DNA of 57,718 bases from an uncultured Pelagibacteraceae bacterium (GTDB lineage: Bacteria > Pseudomonadota > Alphaproteobacteria > Pelagibacterales > Pelagibacteraceae): contig CACJHS010000005.1 of NCBI GenBank assembly GCA_902593235.1, forward strand, positions 1 through 57,718, given 5' to 3'. The translations under genes were made by a program, and so were the position numbers. The notes under the pieces are model-generated. The model was not told the origin of the DNA. It was given only the letters and a program-made list of their open reading frames with translations, and searched no databases. Of this stretch, positions 49,299-57,718 are shown piece after piece (position 1 is the stretch's first letter; the number at the start of each line of letters is the position of its first letter).

Positions 49299-51872
49299 AT
49301 GGAGTTTAAAAAAATCCAATTAAACGGATTTAAATCTTTTGCTGAAAAAACCAACTTCTTAATCGAGGATGGTCTTACTGGTATAGTGGGTCCTAACGGC
49401 TGCGGAAAATCTAACATTGTAGAATCTTTAAGATGGGTAATGGGAGAGACCTCGGCAAAAAGTATGCGTGGATCTGGTATGGAGGATGTTATATTTTCAG
49501 GGACATCTAATAAAGCATCAAAAAATATTGCTGAAGTTTCAATCGAAGTTGAAAACAAAGATAAAGAAGGTCCAATCCAATACCGAGAATTAGAGCAAAT
49601 ACAAGTTAGAAGAAAGATAGAAAAAGATAAAGGATCTAAATTTTACATCAATGATAAAGAGGTGAGAGCAAGAGATGCTCAAATGTTTTTTGCAGATCTT
49701 TCAACTGGTGCACACTCTCCATCTATGATTAGCCAAGGAAGAATAGGTGCTTTAGTAACTGCGAAACCAACAGATAGAAGAGCTATTTTAGAAGAAGCTG
49801 CAGGAATATCTGGTTTACACGTTAGAAGACATGAGGCTGAATTAAGATTAGGTGCAGCTGAGAATAATTTAAAAAGAGCAGATGAATTAAGAAGACAGCA
49901 AGAAAAACAATTAGCAAATCTTCAAAAACAAGCTGAAGAGGCAACAAAATACAAACTAATTTCAGATCAAATTAAAAAAATTGAAGCAGGATTGTATTAT
50001 TTAAAATTATTAGAAATAGACAAAGAAATTAGAATAGAAAATGAAATAAATACTGAGGCAGAAGGAGAAGTAGAAGGATTTAATAACAAAATATCTGAAT
50101 TAGAAAATTCAATTAAAACTTTTACAGATAAAGTAAATCCATTGAGAGAAAAAAATATAGAAAATTTATCAAGGATACAAAGACTTAATCTAGAACTTCA
50201 AAGTTTAGATGAGGAAAATACAAGGATTCAAGATGAGATAGAAAGCATCAAAAAATCAATTCAAACACTTGATGACGATATCAGTAGAGAAAAAGGAATT
50301 ATTATAGACGCTAACTCAAATGAAAAAAGACTGAAGGAAGAAAAAACTGAATTAATTCAGACAGACTCGAAATATTTTGAAACAGAAAAATTATCTAATG
50401 AAGACTTGGAAAGTGCAAAAAATAAACTTAAAGAAGAACAAAAAGCTGTTGATGAAGTTGTAAACAATTTAGCTGAGGAAACTGTAAATATAAGCGTTGG
50501 TCCAATAAGAAATGTAAAAAATACTATATCAAGGGTAAAAGAATTAATAGATAGTAATGAAATAAATCAAGCATTAACACTTCTAGATAGATGTAATATG
50601 GAACTAGATAGTTTTTTAAATGATTTAAGAAATGAGAGATCTAGAAGTGAATTATTAGGAGTTAGTGAAAAATCAAAAAATATAAAATTACTCCAAGAAA
50701 AATATGCTGATGCATACAGTAAAAATCAATCAATTAAAAATGAGTCTATTAAAAGAAATGAGAGAATTAAAACCATTGAAACAGAAATTGAAAGTTGGAA
50801 AAATTTATTAACTAACTCAGAAAAAATGGTTAATGAACTAACACAAAGAAAAGAAAAATTATCAAAACAATTAAGTGATTTAGAAAACCAACCTAGAGCA
50901 CAGGCAGAGAGAAAAGGTCAAATTTCAGAAAATTTAAGAATTTCAGATAAAGAAAAAATTGATAATGAAGCGATTATAGATGAGACAGATCAAAAAATTG
51001 AAATGTTAAGAACACAATTAAATGAAATTCAAGAACAATCAATTCAAATCAGAGAAAGAAAAGCAAGCTCAGGAGCTACAATTGAAGGCCTGCAAAAAAG
51101 AAAAAATGATCTCCTTGATAGAATTAGTTCTGAGTTAAATTTGAATGAAGATAATATTTTAGAAAATTCAAATTTAAACGGAGTAGAAGAACTTCCAAAT
51201 CCAGTGGATCAAGAAGATGCTTTGGATAAGAAAAAACAAGAAAGAGAAAAATTAGGATCTGTAAATTTAAAAGCAGATGAAGAAACAAGTAAATATGAAG
51301 AAGAGATAAAAAAAATGGAACAGGATCGTGCCGACCTTGTTACTGCTATTGTGAAACTGAAAGATAGCATCAATGAACTTAATCAAAAAGGAAGGGAAAG
51401 ATTGATTGAAGCTTTTGAAAAAGTTAATAGAAAATTTAATGAAGTTTATACAAAACTTTTCAATGGTGGAAATGCTAAATTAGAATTGGTAGACTCTGAC
51501 GATCCACTTGAAGCAGGTTTAGAAATGTTAGTTAGTCCTCCTGGAAAAAGACTTCAATCTATAACTTTGTTATCTGGAGGTGAACAAGCATTGACTGCGC
51601 TCTCTTTAATATTTGCAGTATTTTTAACAAACCCTTCGCCTATATGTGTATTGGATGAGGTTGATGCACCTCTTGACGATGCTAACGTAACAAGATTTTG
51701 TAGTCTGCTTGAGGAATTAATAAAAATAACCAATACCAAATTCATAATTGTAACTCATCATGCTTTAACCATGTCAAAAATGAACAGACTATATGGGGTG
51801 ACGATGCCTCAAAAAGGAATCAGTCAGCTTGTGGCTGTTGATTTACAAAAAGCAGAGAGTATGGTTGCTTAA
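49299..51872 (+). CDS. smc: Chromosome segregation ATPase Smc, short form without a recognisable hinge
   Basis: At 857 residues against about 1,150 for typical alphaproteobacterial Smc, this has complete head halves. The N-terminal head has Walker A GIVGPNGCGKSNIVESLRWV (31-39 core) and SQGRIGALV; the C-terminal head has signature LLSGGEQALTALSLIFAVF and Walker B CVLDEVDAPLDD. The arm starts like normal Smc (ELRRQQEKQLANLQKQAEEA) but the middle (about 360-510) is charged and helix-prone, with no Gly-rich hinge motif. Continuous frame, so not a visible deletion scar. Precedes atpI by 9 bases. Confidence 0.9.
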   Translation: MEFKKIQLNGFKSFAEKTNFLIEDGLTGIVGPNGCGKSNIVESLRWVMGETSAKSMRGSGMEDVIFSGTSNKASKNIAEVSIEVENKDKEGPIQYRELEQIQVRRKIEKDKGSKFYINDKEVRARDAQMFFADLSTGAHSPSMISQGRIGALVTAKPTDRRAILEEAAGISGLHVRRHEAELRLGAAENNLKRADELRRQQEKQLANLQKQAEEATKYKLISDQIKKIEAGLYYLKLLEIDKEIRIENEINTEAEGEVEGFNNKISELENSIKTFTDKVNPLREKNIENLSRIQRLNLELQSLDEENTRIQDEIESIKKSIQTLDDDISREKGIIIDANSNEKRLKEEKTELIQTDSKYFETEKLSNEDLESAKNKLKEEQKAVDEVVNNLAEETVNISVGPIRNVKNTISRVKELIDSNEINQALTLLDRCNMELDSFLNDLRNERSRSELLGVSEKSKNIKLLQEKYADAYSKNQSIKNESIKRNERIKTIETEIESWKNLLTNSEKMVNELTQRKEKLSKQLSDLENQPRAQAERKGQISENLRISDKEKIDNEAIIDETDQKIEMLRTQLNEIQEQSIQIRERKASSGATIEGLQKRKNDLLDRISSELNLNEDNILENSNLNGVEELPNPVDQEDALDKKKQEREKLGSVNLKADEETSKYEEEIKKMEQDRADLVTAIVKLKDSINELNQKGRERLIEAFEKVNRKFNEVYTKLFNGGNAKLELVDSDDPLEAGLEMLVSPPGKRLQSITLLSGGEQALTALSLIFAVFLTNPSPICVLDEVDAPLDDANVTRFCSLLEELIKITNTKFIIVTHHALTMSKMNRLYGVTMPQKGISQLVAVDLQKAESMVA

Positions 51873-51881
51873 ACTATATAA

Positions 51882-52157
51882 ATGCCAAAAGACCCTTTCA
51901 AAACTCGCTTAGAGATTGCAAAAAGCAAGATTTCAAAGAAAAATCTCTATAATAAGAAGAATGACCCCTCACCTATAGGAACTGCATTCAAATTGAGCAC
52001 AGAACTTGTTTCTGCAGTTGCTGTGGGGACAATTATTGGGTTTATTTTTGACAAGACCTTTGGTACTAAACCCTGGTTTATATTAATATTTTTTTTTGTT
52101 GGTGTGGTTGCTGGAATAACCAATGTGATTAGATCCGCAAAAAAAATGCAAAAATAA
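51882..52157 (+). CDS. atpI: AtpI-like ATP synthase assembly protein
   Basis: Small 91-residue membrane protein with two hydrophobic segments (LVSAVAVGTIIGFIFD; ILIFFFVGVVAGITNVIRSA), the AtpI/UncI form. It helps the c-ring assemble in other bacteria and transports Mg2+ or Ca2+ in some. It precedes atpB, its standard position. Confidence 0.85.
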   Translation: MPKDPFKTRLEIAKSKISKKNLYNKKNDPSPIGTAFKLSTELVSAVAVGTIIGFIFDKTFGTKPWFILIFFFVGVVAGITNVIRSAKKMQK

Positions 52158-52166
52158 ATAAGTATT

Positions 52167-52901
52167 ATGGCAGCAAATCCTATGTCCCAATTCGACGTTT
52201 ATAGAATTGGACCTGAAATTAAAGTTGGAGCATTCGACATATCATTTACGAACGCAAGTTTGTTTATGATTTTAAGTACTGTATCTATTTTGTTAATCTT
52301 TAATTTAGGATCAAAAAAAAATTCAATACTACCAAACAAAATTCAATTATTAGCAGAACTTAGCTATACCTTTGTATCCAAAATGATTAGCGATACAGCT
52401 GGATCAAAAGCTAAACCATACTTTGCATTTATATTTTCTCTATTCATGTTTGTTTTATTTTGTAACATGTTTGGAATGATACCTTATACTTTCACTGTAA
52501 CCAGTCATATCATTGTAACATTTGTGCTCGCAGCATTTATATTTATTGGAGTGACTGTAATTGGGTTTATTAAACATGGATTTGGGTATTTAAAATTATT
52601 TGTTCCAAGTGGAGTGCCTGCAGTATTACTCCCTTTAATTGTTGTTATAGAAATTATTTCTTATTTAAGTAGGCCTATAAGTTTATCAGTTAGATTATTT
52701 GCCAATATGATGGCTGGTCATACAATGATGAAAGTTTTCGGAGGCTTTGTAATTAGCCTTGGAATAGTTGGTGGGTGGCTTCCACTAAGTTTTTCGGTTG
52801 CGTTAACTGGTTTGGAGATCTTAGTTGCTTTTCTTCAAGCTTATGTTTTTGCAATCTTAACCTGCATCTATTTAAATGATGCATTAAATTTACACCATTA
52901 A
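52167..52901 (+). CDS. atpB: ATP synthase F0 subunit a
   Basis: Proton-channel subunit, 244 residues, five to six membrane helices. The essential Arg is in RPISLSVRLFANMMAGH; the C-terminal helix has LEILVAFLQAYVFAILTCIY. Second gene of the F0 operon; F1 genes are absent from the window, as in other alphaproteobacteria that split F0 and F1. Confidence 0.97.
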   Translation: MAANPMSQFDVYRIGPEIKVGAFDISFTNASLFMILSTVSILLIFNLGSKKNSILPNKIQLLAELSYTFVSKMISDTAGSKAKPYFAFIFSLFMFVLFCNMFGMIPYTFTVTSHIIVTFVLAAFIFIGVTVIGFIKHGFGYLKLFVPSGVPAVLLPLIVVIEIISYLSRPISLSVRLFANMMAGHTMMKVFGGFVISLGIVGGWLPLSFSVALTGLEILVAFLQAYVFAILTCIYLNDALNLHH

Positions 52902-52905
52902 TAAC

Positions 52906-52913
52906 AGAGGAGG
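52906..52913 (+). promoter_or_regulatory. Strong Shine-Dalgarno sequence for atpE
   Basis: AGAGGAGG five bases before the atpE ATG at 52919 is the strongest ribosome site I see in the window, where most genes have weak or none. It fits the c subunit being made in 8-15 copies per enzyme. Confidence 0.75.
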
Positions 52914-52918
52914 ATATA

Positions 52919-53146
52919 ATGGAATTAGAAGCAGCAAAAATGATCGGAGCAGGTTTAGCAGCAATTGCTTTAGCTGGAGCCGGTGTTGGTATCGGAATAA
53001 TTTTTGGAAATTATTTGTCTGGTGCAATGAGAAATCCATCTGCAGCACAAAAACAATTTCCTAACTTGCTTTTAGGTTTCGCACTTGCAGAAGCTACAGG
53101 ATTATTCGGATTAGTAGTTGCGTTAATCATTCTCTTTGCGTTTTAA
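52919..53146 (+). CDS. atpE: ATP synthase F0 subunit c
   Basis: 75-residue hairpin of two membrane helices. The proton-carrying carboxylate is Glu in LGFALAEATGLFGLVVAL; the loop has the RNP region GAMRNPSAAQKQ. The Glu is flanked by A and A-T, giving no sodium-binding signature, so H+ is the likely ion. Confidence 0.97.
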   Translation: MELEAAKMIGAGLAAIALAGAGVGIGIIFGNYLSGAMRNPSAAQKQFPNLLLGFALAEATGLFGLVVALIILFAF

Positions 53147-53150
53147 ATTG

Positions 53151-53741
53151 ATGGTTAAAAAAATATATTTTCAGTCAATATTTTTTAGCTTCTTTTTTAT
53201 TAAAGAAGCTTTTGCGGCTGAAAGCGGAGGTATGCCTCAATTAAATCCAGAGTTTTGGGTTTCTCAAATTTTTTGGCTAATACTTACTTTTGGTGTTATG
53301 TATTTAGTTTTATCTAAACTAATACTACCAAAAATTAGTAACAACTTAGAATCGAGAAAATCTCAAATATTAGAAAATATTGAGGCTGCTGAGAAACAAA
53401 GAGAAGATAGTGATGCAAAACTAAAAGAATACGATGAAATTATATCTAAAAGCAAACTTGAGGCTAATAGTATTTTCAATCAAGCAAGAGAAAAAGCACT
53501 AAAAGATATTGGTGCAAAAAGAGAAGTACTTGATAAACAAATTGATAATGAAATTGCAGAGGCTGAAAAAGAAATAGATGCATTAAGAAAAAATGCGCCA
53601 GATAAAATAAATAAAATTGCTATTGAGACTTCATCTGAGTTATTGCAAAAACTAATTGGAGCAGAAGTAAATAATAGTAGTATATCTGCAATTGTTGACG
53701 ATCTATCTAAAAGAAATGGAGATAAATATTATGGCAATTGA
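53151..53741 (+). CDS. atpG: ATP synthase F0 subunit b' (second b-type subunit)
   Basis: 196 residues from ATG at 53151 (a TTG at 53136 in atpE is unlikely). An N-terminal hydrophobic stretch that may be cleaved (SIFFSFFFIKEAFA), a membrane segment (FWVSQIFWLILTFGVMYLVLSKL), then a long coiled coil rich in Glu/Lys. Alphaproteobacteria and cyanobacteria have b and b' in place of two b copies. Overlaps atpF by 11 bases. Confidence 0.9.
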   Translation: MVKKIYFQSIFFSFFFIKEAFAAESGGMPQLNPEFWVSQIFWLILTFGVMYLVLSKLILPKISNNLESRKSQILENIEAAEKQREDSDAKLKEYDEIISKSKLEANSIFNQAREKALKDIGAKREVLDKQIDNEIAEAEKEIDALRKNAPDKINKIAIETSSELLQKLIGAEVNNSSISAIVDDLSKRNGDKYYGN

Positions 53742-54228
53742 TGCAACATTTTGGGTAGCAGTATCATTTATTATTTTTTTTGGAGCGTTAATTTACCTTA
53801 AAATTCCTCAAAAAATTTCTGAAATGTTAGATAAAATGATATCTGACATTAAAAATGAAATTGATGAAAGTGAAAAATTAAGAACCGAGGCAAAAACACT
53901 ATTAGATAACTCACAAAAAAAATTAGATACAGCTCAGTCTGTTAGCAATGAAATTCTTGAGAACGCCAAAAAAGATGCAGATAGATTAATAATTGAGATG
54001 AATGATAAGTTTCATAAATCATCAGAAATTAAAAAAAATTTAGCTGAAAATAAAATAGGCCAGATGAAAGAAGCGGCTTTAAAAGAAATTAAGGACGCAT
54101 CAATAAAGATTGCCGTGGACTCAGTTAAAAAAATAATAACTACATCTGTAGACAAGTCAAAATTAGATGCTGTGTTTCAAAAAAATTTAGATGAAACTAA
54201 AGCAGAGTTAAAAAAAATTAACTCATAA
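53731..54228 (+). CDS. atpF: ATP synthase F0 subunit b
   Basis: 165 residues from ATG at 53731 (MAIDATFWVAVSFIIFFGAL), preferred over upstream starts inside atpG. One N-terminal membrane helix then a long stator coiled coil (KMISDIKNEIDESEKLRTEA). Closes the F0 operon; crtI starts 39 bases later on the same strand. Confidence 0.93.
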   Translation: MAIDATFWVAVSFIIFFGALIYLKIPQKISEMLDKMISDIKNEIDESEKLRTEAKTLLDNSQKKLDTAQSVSNEILENAKKDADRLIIEMNDKFHKSSEIKKNLAENKIGQMKEAALKEIKDASIKIAVDSVKKIITTSVDKSKLDAVFQKNLDETKAELKKINS

Positions 54229-54267
54229 TACGCTTACAATTTTTCAAAAAAGCTATAAATTACTAAA

Positions 54268-55728
54268 ATGAACTCTATAGTCATTGGATCAGGATTTGGT
54301 GGGATCGCAGCAGCACTAAGACTTAAAGCAAAAGGACATAACGTAAAATTAATAGAAAAGCATCCAGACCTAGGTGGACGAGCAAGAGTTTTTAAGAAAA
54401 ACGGATTTATATATGATGCTGGACCAACAGTAATTACCGCACCCTATTTAATTAATGAATTGTTCGAGTTATTCAATAAAGATCCAAAAAATTATATAGA
54501 ACTAACTCCACTTAAAATTTGGTACCAATTTATTTTTGAGGACAAAACTAAATTCAACTATTCAGGTGACGAAATAGAGATGAAAAACCAAATTGAGAAG
54601 CTTAGTAAAGAAGATGTAAATGGATATGAAAAATTAGTTAATTTTACAAAAAAAATATTTGATAAAGGTTTTTTAGAACTTGCAGATGTACCATTTGATA
54701 AACCTTTCGTAATGATGCAACAATTGCCTGCTCTGTTAAAACTTAAAAGTTATAAATCAGTTTACTCACTTGTTTCATCTTATATAAAAAATGAAAAATT
54801 AAGAAGAATGCTTAGCATGCATCCTTTACTAGTTGGAGGAAATCCATTTACCACCACTTCTATTTATGGATTAATTCTTTATTTAGAAAAAAAATGGGGA
54901 ATACACTATTCAGTAAGAGGAACAGGAAATATAATTAGAGGTTTTGAAAAGTTAATGAATGAGGTTGGTATTGAAATAATAAAAAACAGTGAAGTAACTG
55001 AAATTATAACAAAAAAAAATAAAATAAGTGGTGTAAAATTAAATTATGAAAATGAAATTGGTGCAGATAATGTTGTTTGTAATGCAGATCCGCCTGCATT
55101 TTATGAGAAAATGTTAAGCAAAAGCAACGAGAGTTCCATGTTGTTTAATTGGAAAAAAAATCGAATGGAATATTCTATGGGTTTATTTGTTTACTATTTT
55201 GGAACAAAAAAAATTTATGAGAATGTTGAACACCATACAATAAAGTTTGGAAACAAGTATAAGGAACATCTTGATGACATATTTAATAAGAAAAAATTAA
55301 ATAATGATATTAGCTATTACCTTCACAGACCTACAGCAACTGATAAAACTATGGCTCCAGAAGGAAATGATTGTTTTTATGTGTTAGTGCCTGTTCCTAA
55401 CAAGCAGTCAAAAATAAATTGGGAAACTGAAGGTGAAAAAATGAAAAATCTTGTAATTGAAAAAATGGAAAAAGACCTAATGCCAGATCTTAAGAACAAT
55501 ATAGTTGAAGATTTTTATCTAACGCCTGATTACTTTGAAAAAGAATTAAATACAAAATTTGGATCAGGGTTTTCGATTCAACCTAAATTTACACAATCCG
55601 CATACTTTAGATTTCATAATAAATCAGAAATATATGATGGTTTGTACTTTGTTGGTGCGGGCACACATCCTGGGGCCGGTGTTCCAGGTGTTCTCTCTTC
55701 AGCGAAGGTTTTAGATAAATTATTTTAA
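54268..55728 (+). CDS. crtI: Phytoene desaturase CrtI
   Basis: FAD-dependent desaturase turning phytoene into lycopene; 486 residues. FAD motif IGSGFGGIAAALRLKAKGH, then HPDLGGRARVFKKNGFIYDAGPTVIT (as two blocks HPDLGGRARV and YDAGPTVI), and C-terminal FVGAGTHPGAGVPGVLSSAK, the CrtI signature. Overlaps crtB by one base (TAATG). Confidence 0.96.
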   Translation: MNSIVIGSGFGGIAAALRLKAKGHNVKLIEKHPDLGGRARVFKKNGFIYDAGPTVITAPYLINELFELFNKDPKNYIELTPLKIWYQFIFEDKTKFNYSGDEIEMKNQIEKLSKEDVNGYEKLVNFTKKIFDKGFLELADVPFDKPFVMMQQLPALLKLKSYKSVYSLVSSYIKNEKLRRMLSMHPLLVGGNPFTTTSIYGLILYLEKKWGIHYSVRGTGNIIRGFEKLMNEVGIEIIKNSEVTEIITKKNKISGVKLNYENEIGADNVVCNADPPAFYEKMLSKSNESSMLFNWKKNRMEYSMGLFVYYFGTKKIYENVEHHTIKFGNKYKEHLDDIFNKKKLNNDISYYLHRPTATDKTMAPEGNDCFYVLVPVPNKQSKINWETEGEKMKNLVIEKMEKDLMPDLKNNIVEDFYLTPDYFEKELNTKFGSGFSIQPKFTQSAYFRFHNKSEIYDGLYFVGAGTHPGAGVPGVLSSAKVLDKLF

Positions 55729-56579
55729 TGTTAACGAAAAATTATTTAGCTACTTACGCAAAATCTTTCAACTGGGCAGGTTTTTTTTTACCAAAACAAA
55801 CATATAAAAAATGCTCGGCTCTATATGATTTTTGTAGAGAAGCAGATAATATTGCTGATGATGAAAACAAGATAGAAATAAAAAAAGATAATTTTATTAA
55901 ATTTAGAAATAATTTTCTAAATAAAAATTATGATGATCCAGTTATTAAAAACATGTGGCATCTTATTAATGAATTTAGTATTTCCACTAAAATAGTTGAC
56001 GATTTATTTGAAGGTATTAAGTCTGATATTAAAGAAAATGTTCAACTTAATTCAAAAAAAGAATTGTTAGTATATTCTTACAGGGTAGCTGGAACAGTTG
56101 GATTGATGATGGCTAAAATATTAAATGTTCACAAAGAACAATCTTTAAAATCAGCTATTGATCTTGGAATTGCAATGCAATTAACAAATATTTCTAGAGA
56201 TGTAATGGAAGATAAAAGAAATAATAGATTTTATATAAATGAAAGTTTTGAAGATATTGAAGCCACAATAAAACTTTCAGAAAAATTTTATGAAAACTCA
56301 TTTTACTCAATAAAAGAAATACCACTTAGCTTCAGATTTTCTATTTTAGTTGCAAGAAGAGTTTATAGAAAAATTGGATATAAAATTTTAAATAAAAAAA
56401 ACTTAGAAAATTATAAAAATTCAGGGAAAATTTACGTTTCAAATATTGAGAAGATAATTGAGACTTTATTATCGATTTTTGACTTAATTAAGTTATCTCT
56501 TATAAGTAAAAACAATAATAATATTGAACATGATCATGATTTAATTTACGAGGAAATAAATTTAAATGAAAGAATTTGA
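55728..56579 (+). CDS. crtB: Phytoene synthase CrtB
   Basis: Condenses two geranylgeranyl diphosphates to phytoene; 283 residues. First Asp-rich motif in YDFCREADNIADDENK, second in MQLTNISRDVMEDKRNNRFYI; FNWAGFFLP opens the domain. Overlaps crtY by 14 bases. No crtE (GGPP synthase) is in the window. Confidence 0.96.
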   Translation: MLTKNYLATYAKSFNWAGFFLPKQTYKKCSALYDFCREADNIADDENKIEIKKDNFIKFRNNFLNKNYDDPVIKNMWHLINEFSISTKIVDDLFEGIKSDIKENVQLNSKKELLVYSYRVAGTVGLMMAKILNVHKEQSLKSAIDLGIAMQLTNISRDVMEDKRNNRFYINESFEDIEATIKLSEKFYENSFYSIKEIPLSFRFSILVARRVYRKIGYKILNKKNLENYKNSGKIYVSNIEKIIETLLSIFDLIKLSLISKNNNNIEHDHDLIYEEINLNERI

Positions 56580-57630
56580 TTACATAATTATAGGTGGAGG
56601 CTGCGCAGGTCTTTCATTGGCATATGAGTTAGAAATTCATGATAAATTAAAAAATAAAACTTTAGCAATCATTGAACCAAGAGAAGAGTATAAAAGAGAT
56701 AAAACTTGGTCTTTTTGGAAGGTTTTTTCACATAACTTTGATGACTGCGTTAAAAAAAATTGGATTAATTTCACAATAAATACACCAAATGAAACAAAAT
56801 ATGTAGACTGCCAGTCTACTCCATACCAGACAATCGATAGTGGTAGATTTTATGAAAAAATACTTTCGAAACTTAAATTAAATAAAAACATTCAGTTTTT
56901 TAAAAATATTGATGAAGTCGATAAATCGGATTCAATTGTCTTTAATAGTGTGCCTAATTTTGAAAACAATCAAGGACAGTTGTGGCAACATTTTTACGGA
57001 GTGGAAATAGAGACTGATAAAGATTTTTTTGATGATGAAATTTTCAATTTAATGGATTTTGCTTGTGATCAGAGAAACAGAGTTCATTTTTTTTATACTC
57101 TTCCCTTCACAAAAAGAAATGCGCTAGTAGAGACAACATGGATATCAGAACTAAATAATGAAAATCTTGAAGATTATGAAAATCAAATTGATAATTACTT
57201 AGGCAATGATCTTAACATAAGAAATTGTAAAATTAATTTCAAAGAAAAAGGTGCTATCCCACTTTTTAGAAAAAAAAAAATAGATAATTCTAGAGAAATA
57301 TTTATTGGTTCTGCAGGAGGTATGACAAGATTAAGCACTGGATACACGTTCTTGAATATTCAAGAGCAAAGCAGTTATATTAGAGAAAACATCGAAAATA
57401 TTCGAAAAGTAAAACCATATAAAATCCAAAAAAAATATGATTTTTTAGACAAAATTCTTTTAAGAGTTTTAAAAAATAATTCTACTGAAATGGGCAGCAT
57501 ATTTTTAAAAGTATTTAATACGGAGCCTAAAACAGCAATAAATTTTTTATCAAATAAAAGTGATCTTAAAGAAGACTTAAAAATTGTCCTTAAAATGCCA
57601 AAATGGAAATTTTTAAAAGAATTAATTTAA
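56566..57630 (+). CDS. crtY: Lycopene beta-cyclase CrtY
   Basis: Cyclises lycopene to beta-carotene; 354 residues, slightly short for the CrtY family (about 380). N-terminal dinucleotide fold DYIIIGGGCAGLSLAYEL, KTWSFWKVFSH, FFYTLPFTKRNALVETTW and GGMTRLSTGYTFLNIQEQ are typical of proteobacterial CrtY. Last complete gene before the window edge. Confidence 0.93.
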   Translation: MKEFDYIIIGGGCAGLSLAYELEIHDKLKNKTLAIIEPREEYKRDKTWSFWKVFSHNFDDCVKKNWINFTINTPNETKYVDCQSTPYQTIDSGRFYEKILSKLKLNKNIQFFKNIDEVDKSDSIVFNSVPNFENNQGQLWQHFYGVEIETDKDFFDDEIFNLMDFACDQRNRVHFFYTLPFTKRNALVETTWISELNNENLEDYENQIDNYLGNDLNIRNCKINFKEKGAIPLFRKKKIDNSREIFIGSAGGMTRLSTGYTFLNIQEQSSYIRENIENIRKVKPYKIQKKYDFLDKILLRVLKNNSTEMGSIFLKVFNTEPKTAINFLSNKSDLKEDLKIVLKMPKWKFLKELI

Positions 57631-57631
57631 T

Positions 57632-57718
57632 ATGAGTAATAAATTAAAAAAAATAAATTTAAGTCACTCATTTATTTTTTTCTTTTTTGTAAATATTTTT
57701 TGTATTTTATTGTTTAAG
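57632..57718 (+). CDS. Start of an integral membrane protein, probably beta-carotene 15,15'-dioxygenase Blh
   Basis: ATG at 57632, one base after the crtY stop, opens 29 codons (SNKLKKINLSHSFIFF, then a hydrophobic stretch) before the window ends. In proteorhodopsin-bearing marine bacteria blh, a multi-spanning membrane dioxygenase that splits beta-carotene to retinal, commonly follows crtY. The identification is from position and the membrane-like start only. Confidence 0.45.
   Translation, partial: MSNKLKKINLSHSFIFFFFVNIFCILLFK

Overview
The window is a gene-dense, very AT-rich stretch of an alphaproteobacterial chromosome that looks like SAR11 (Pelagibacterales). This is inferred from the protein families and gene order: a DnaG with alpha-type loss of zinc ligands, F0 genes separated from F1, CcrM, ELM1, and crtI-crtB-crtY for retinal. 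It also fits the extreme packing and Lys/Asn/Ile-rich proteins. I see no insertion sequences, prophage, CRISPR array or toxin-antitoxin genes, and no gene-free stretch longer than 300 bases.

Layout. 1-3950 (minus): a rearranged division cluster mraZ-ftsZ-rsmH-ftsL-ftsI, with a clear promoter and MraZ operator. 4052-5188: RNase P RNA and an AmpD-type amidase. 5290-6686: mlaA-mlaC. 6700-11041 (minus): yqeY-dnaG-rpoD followed at once by two tRNA genes, one of them a tRNA-Val(GAC) with a non-canonical T-loop. 11168-15566: carAB. 15563-17172: a 2OG-Fe(II) oxygenase and an ELM1-family protein. 17194-20000: trxB, a frameshifted Rossmann-fold gene and aspC. 20015-25754: uvrB-folM-like-folB-uvrC-pgsA. 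25751-29341: ilvE, a MarR/OmpR/histidine-kinase set (PetP/PetR-like) and ubiK. 29374-35314: lgt, midA-like, yfiH-like, prs, rplY, pth, ychF. 35291-37850: petABC. 37943-40996: trmL, hemF, greA and cca, the last with an apparent N-terminal frameshift directly behind tRNA-Gln. 41000-43638: tRNA-Gln, ispE and a TPR protein. 43650-46104: a uracil-DNA-glycosylase-like gene, rnhB and ccrM, whose promoter carries GANTC sites. 46101-51872: a flavoprotein monooxygenase and mutY, then a DUF721 gene, a dsbA-like gene and smc. 51882-54228: the F0 genes atpI-B-E-F'-F. 54268-end: crtI-crtB-crtY and the start of a probable blh.

Working together: the right end pairs the ATP-synthase membrane sector with carotenoid/retinal synthesis, as expected of a proteorhodopsin-bearing marine cell, although no rhodopsin gene is in the window. 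The bc1 complex, UbiK and the PetP/PetR-like regulators concern respiration. UvrB, UvrC, MutY, the UDG-like protein and RnhB concern genome maintenance.

The strongest leads are: (1) tRNA-Val(GAC) with apparently swapped tertiary-pair bases in the D and T loops; (2) an Smc of 857 residues with no recognisable hinge; (3) three GANTC sites in and around the ccrM promoter; (4) an MraZ operator interleaved with its promoter -10; (5) all seven protein-protein convergent junctions overlapping, four of them by sharing a 4-bp palindromic stop; (6) divergent start codons abutting as CATATG. Two single-base homopolymer frameshifts (near 18573 and 40960) should be checked as possible sequence errors.
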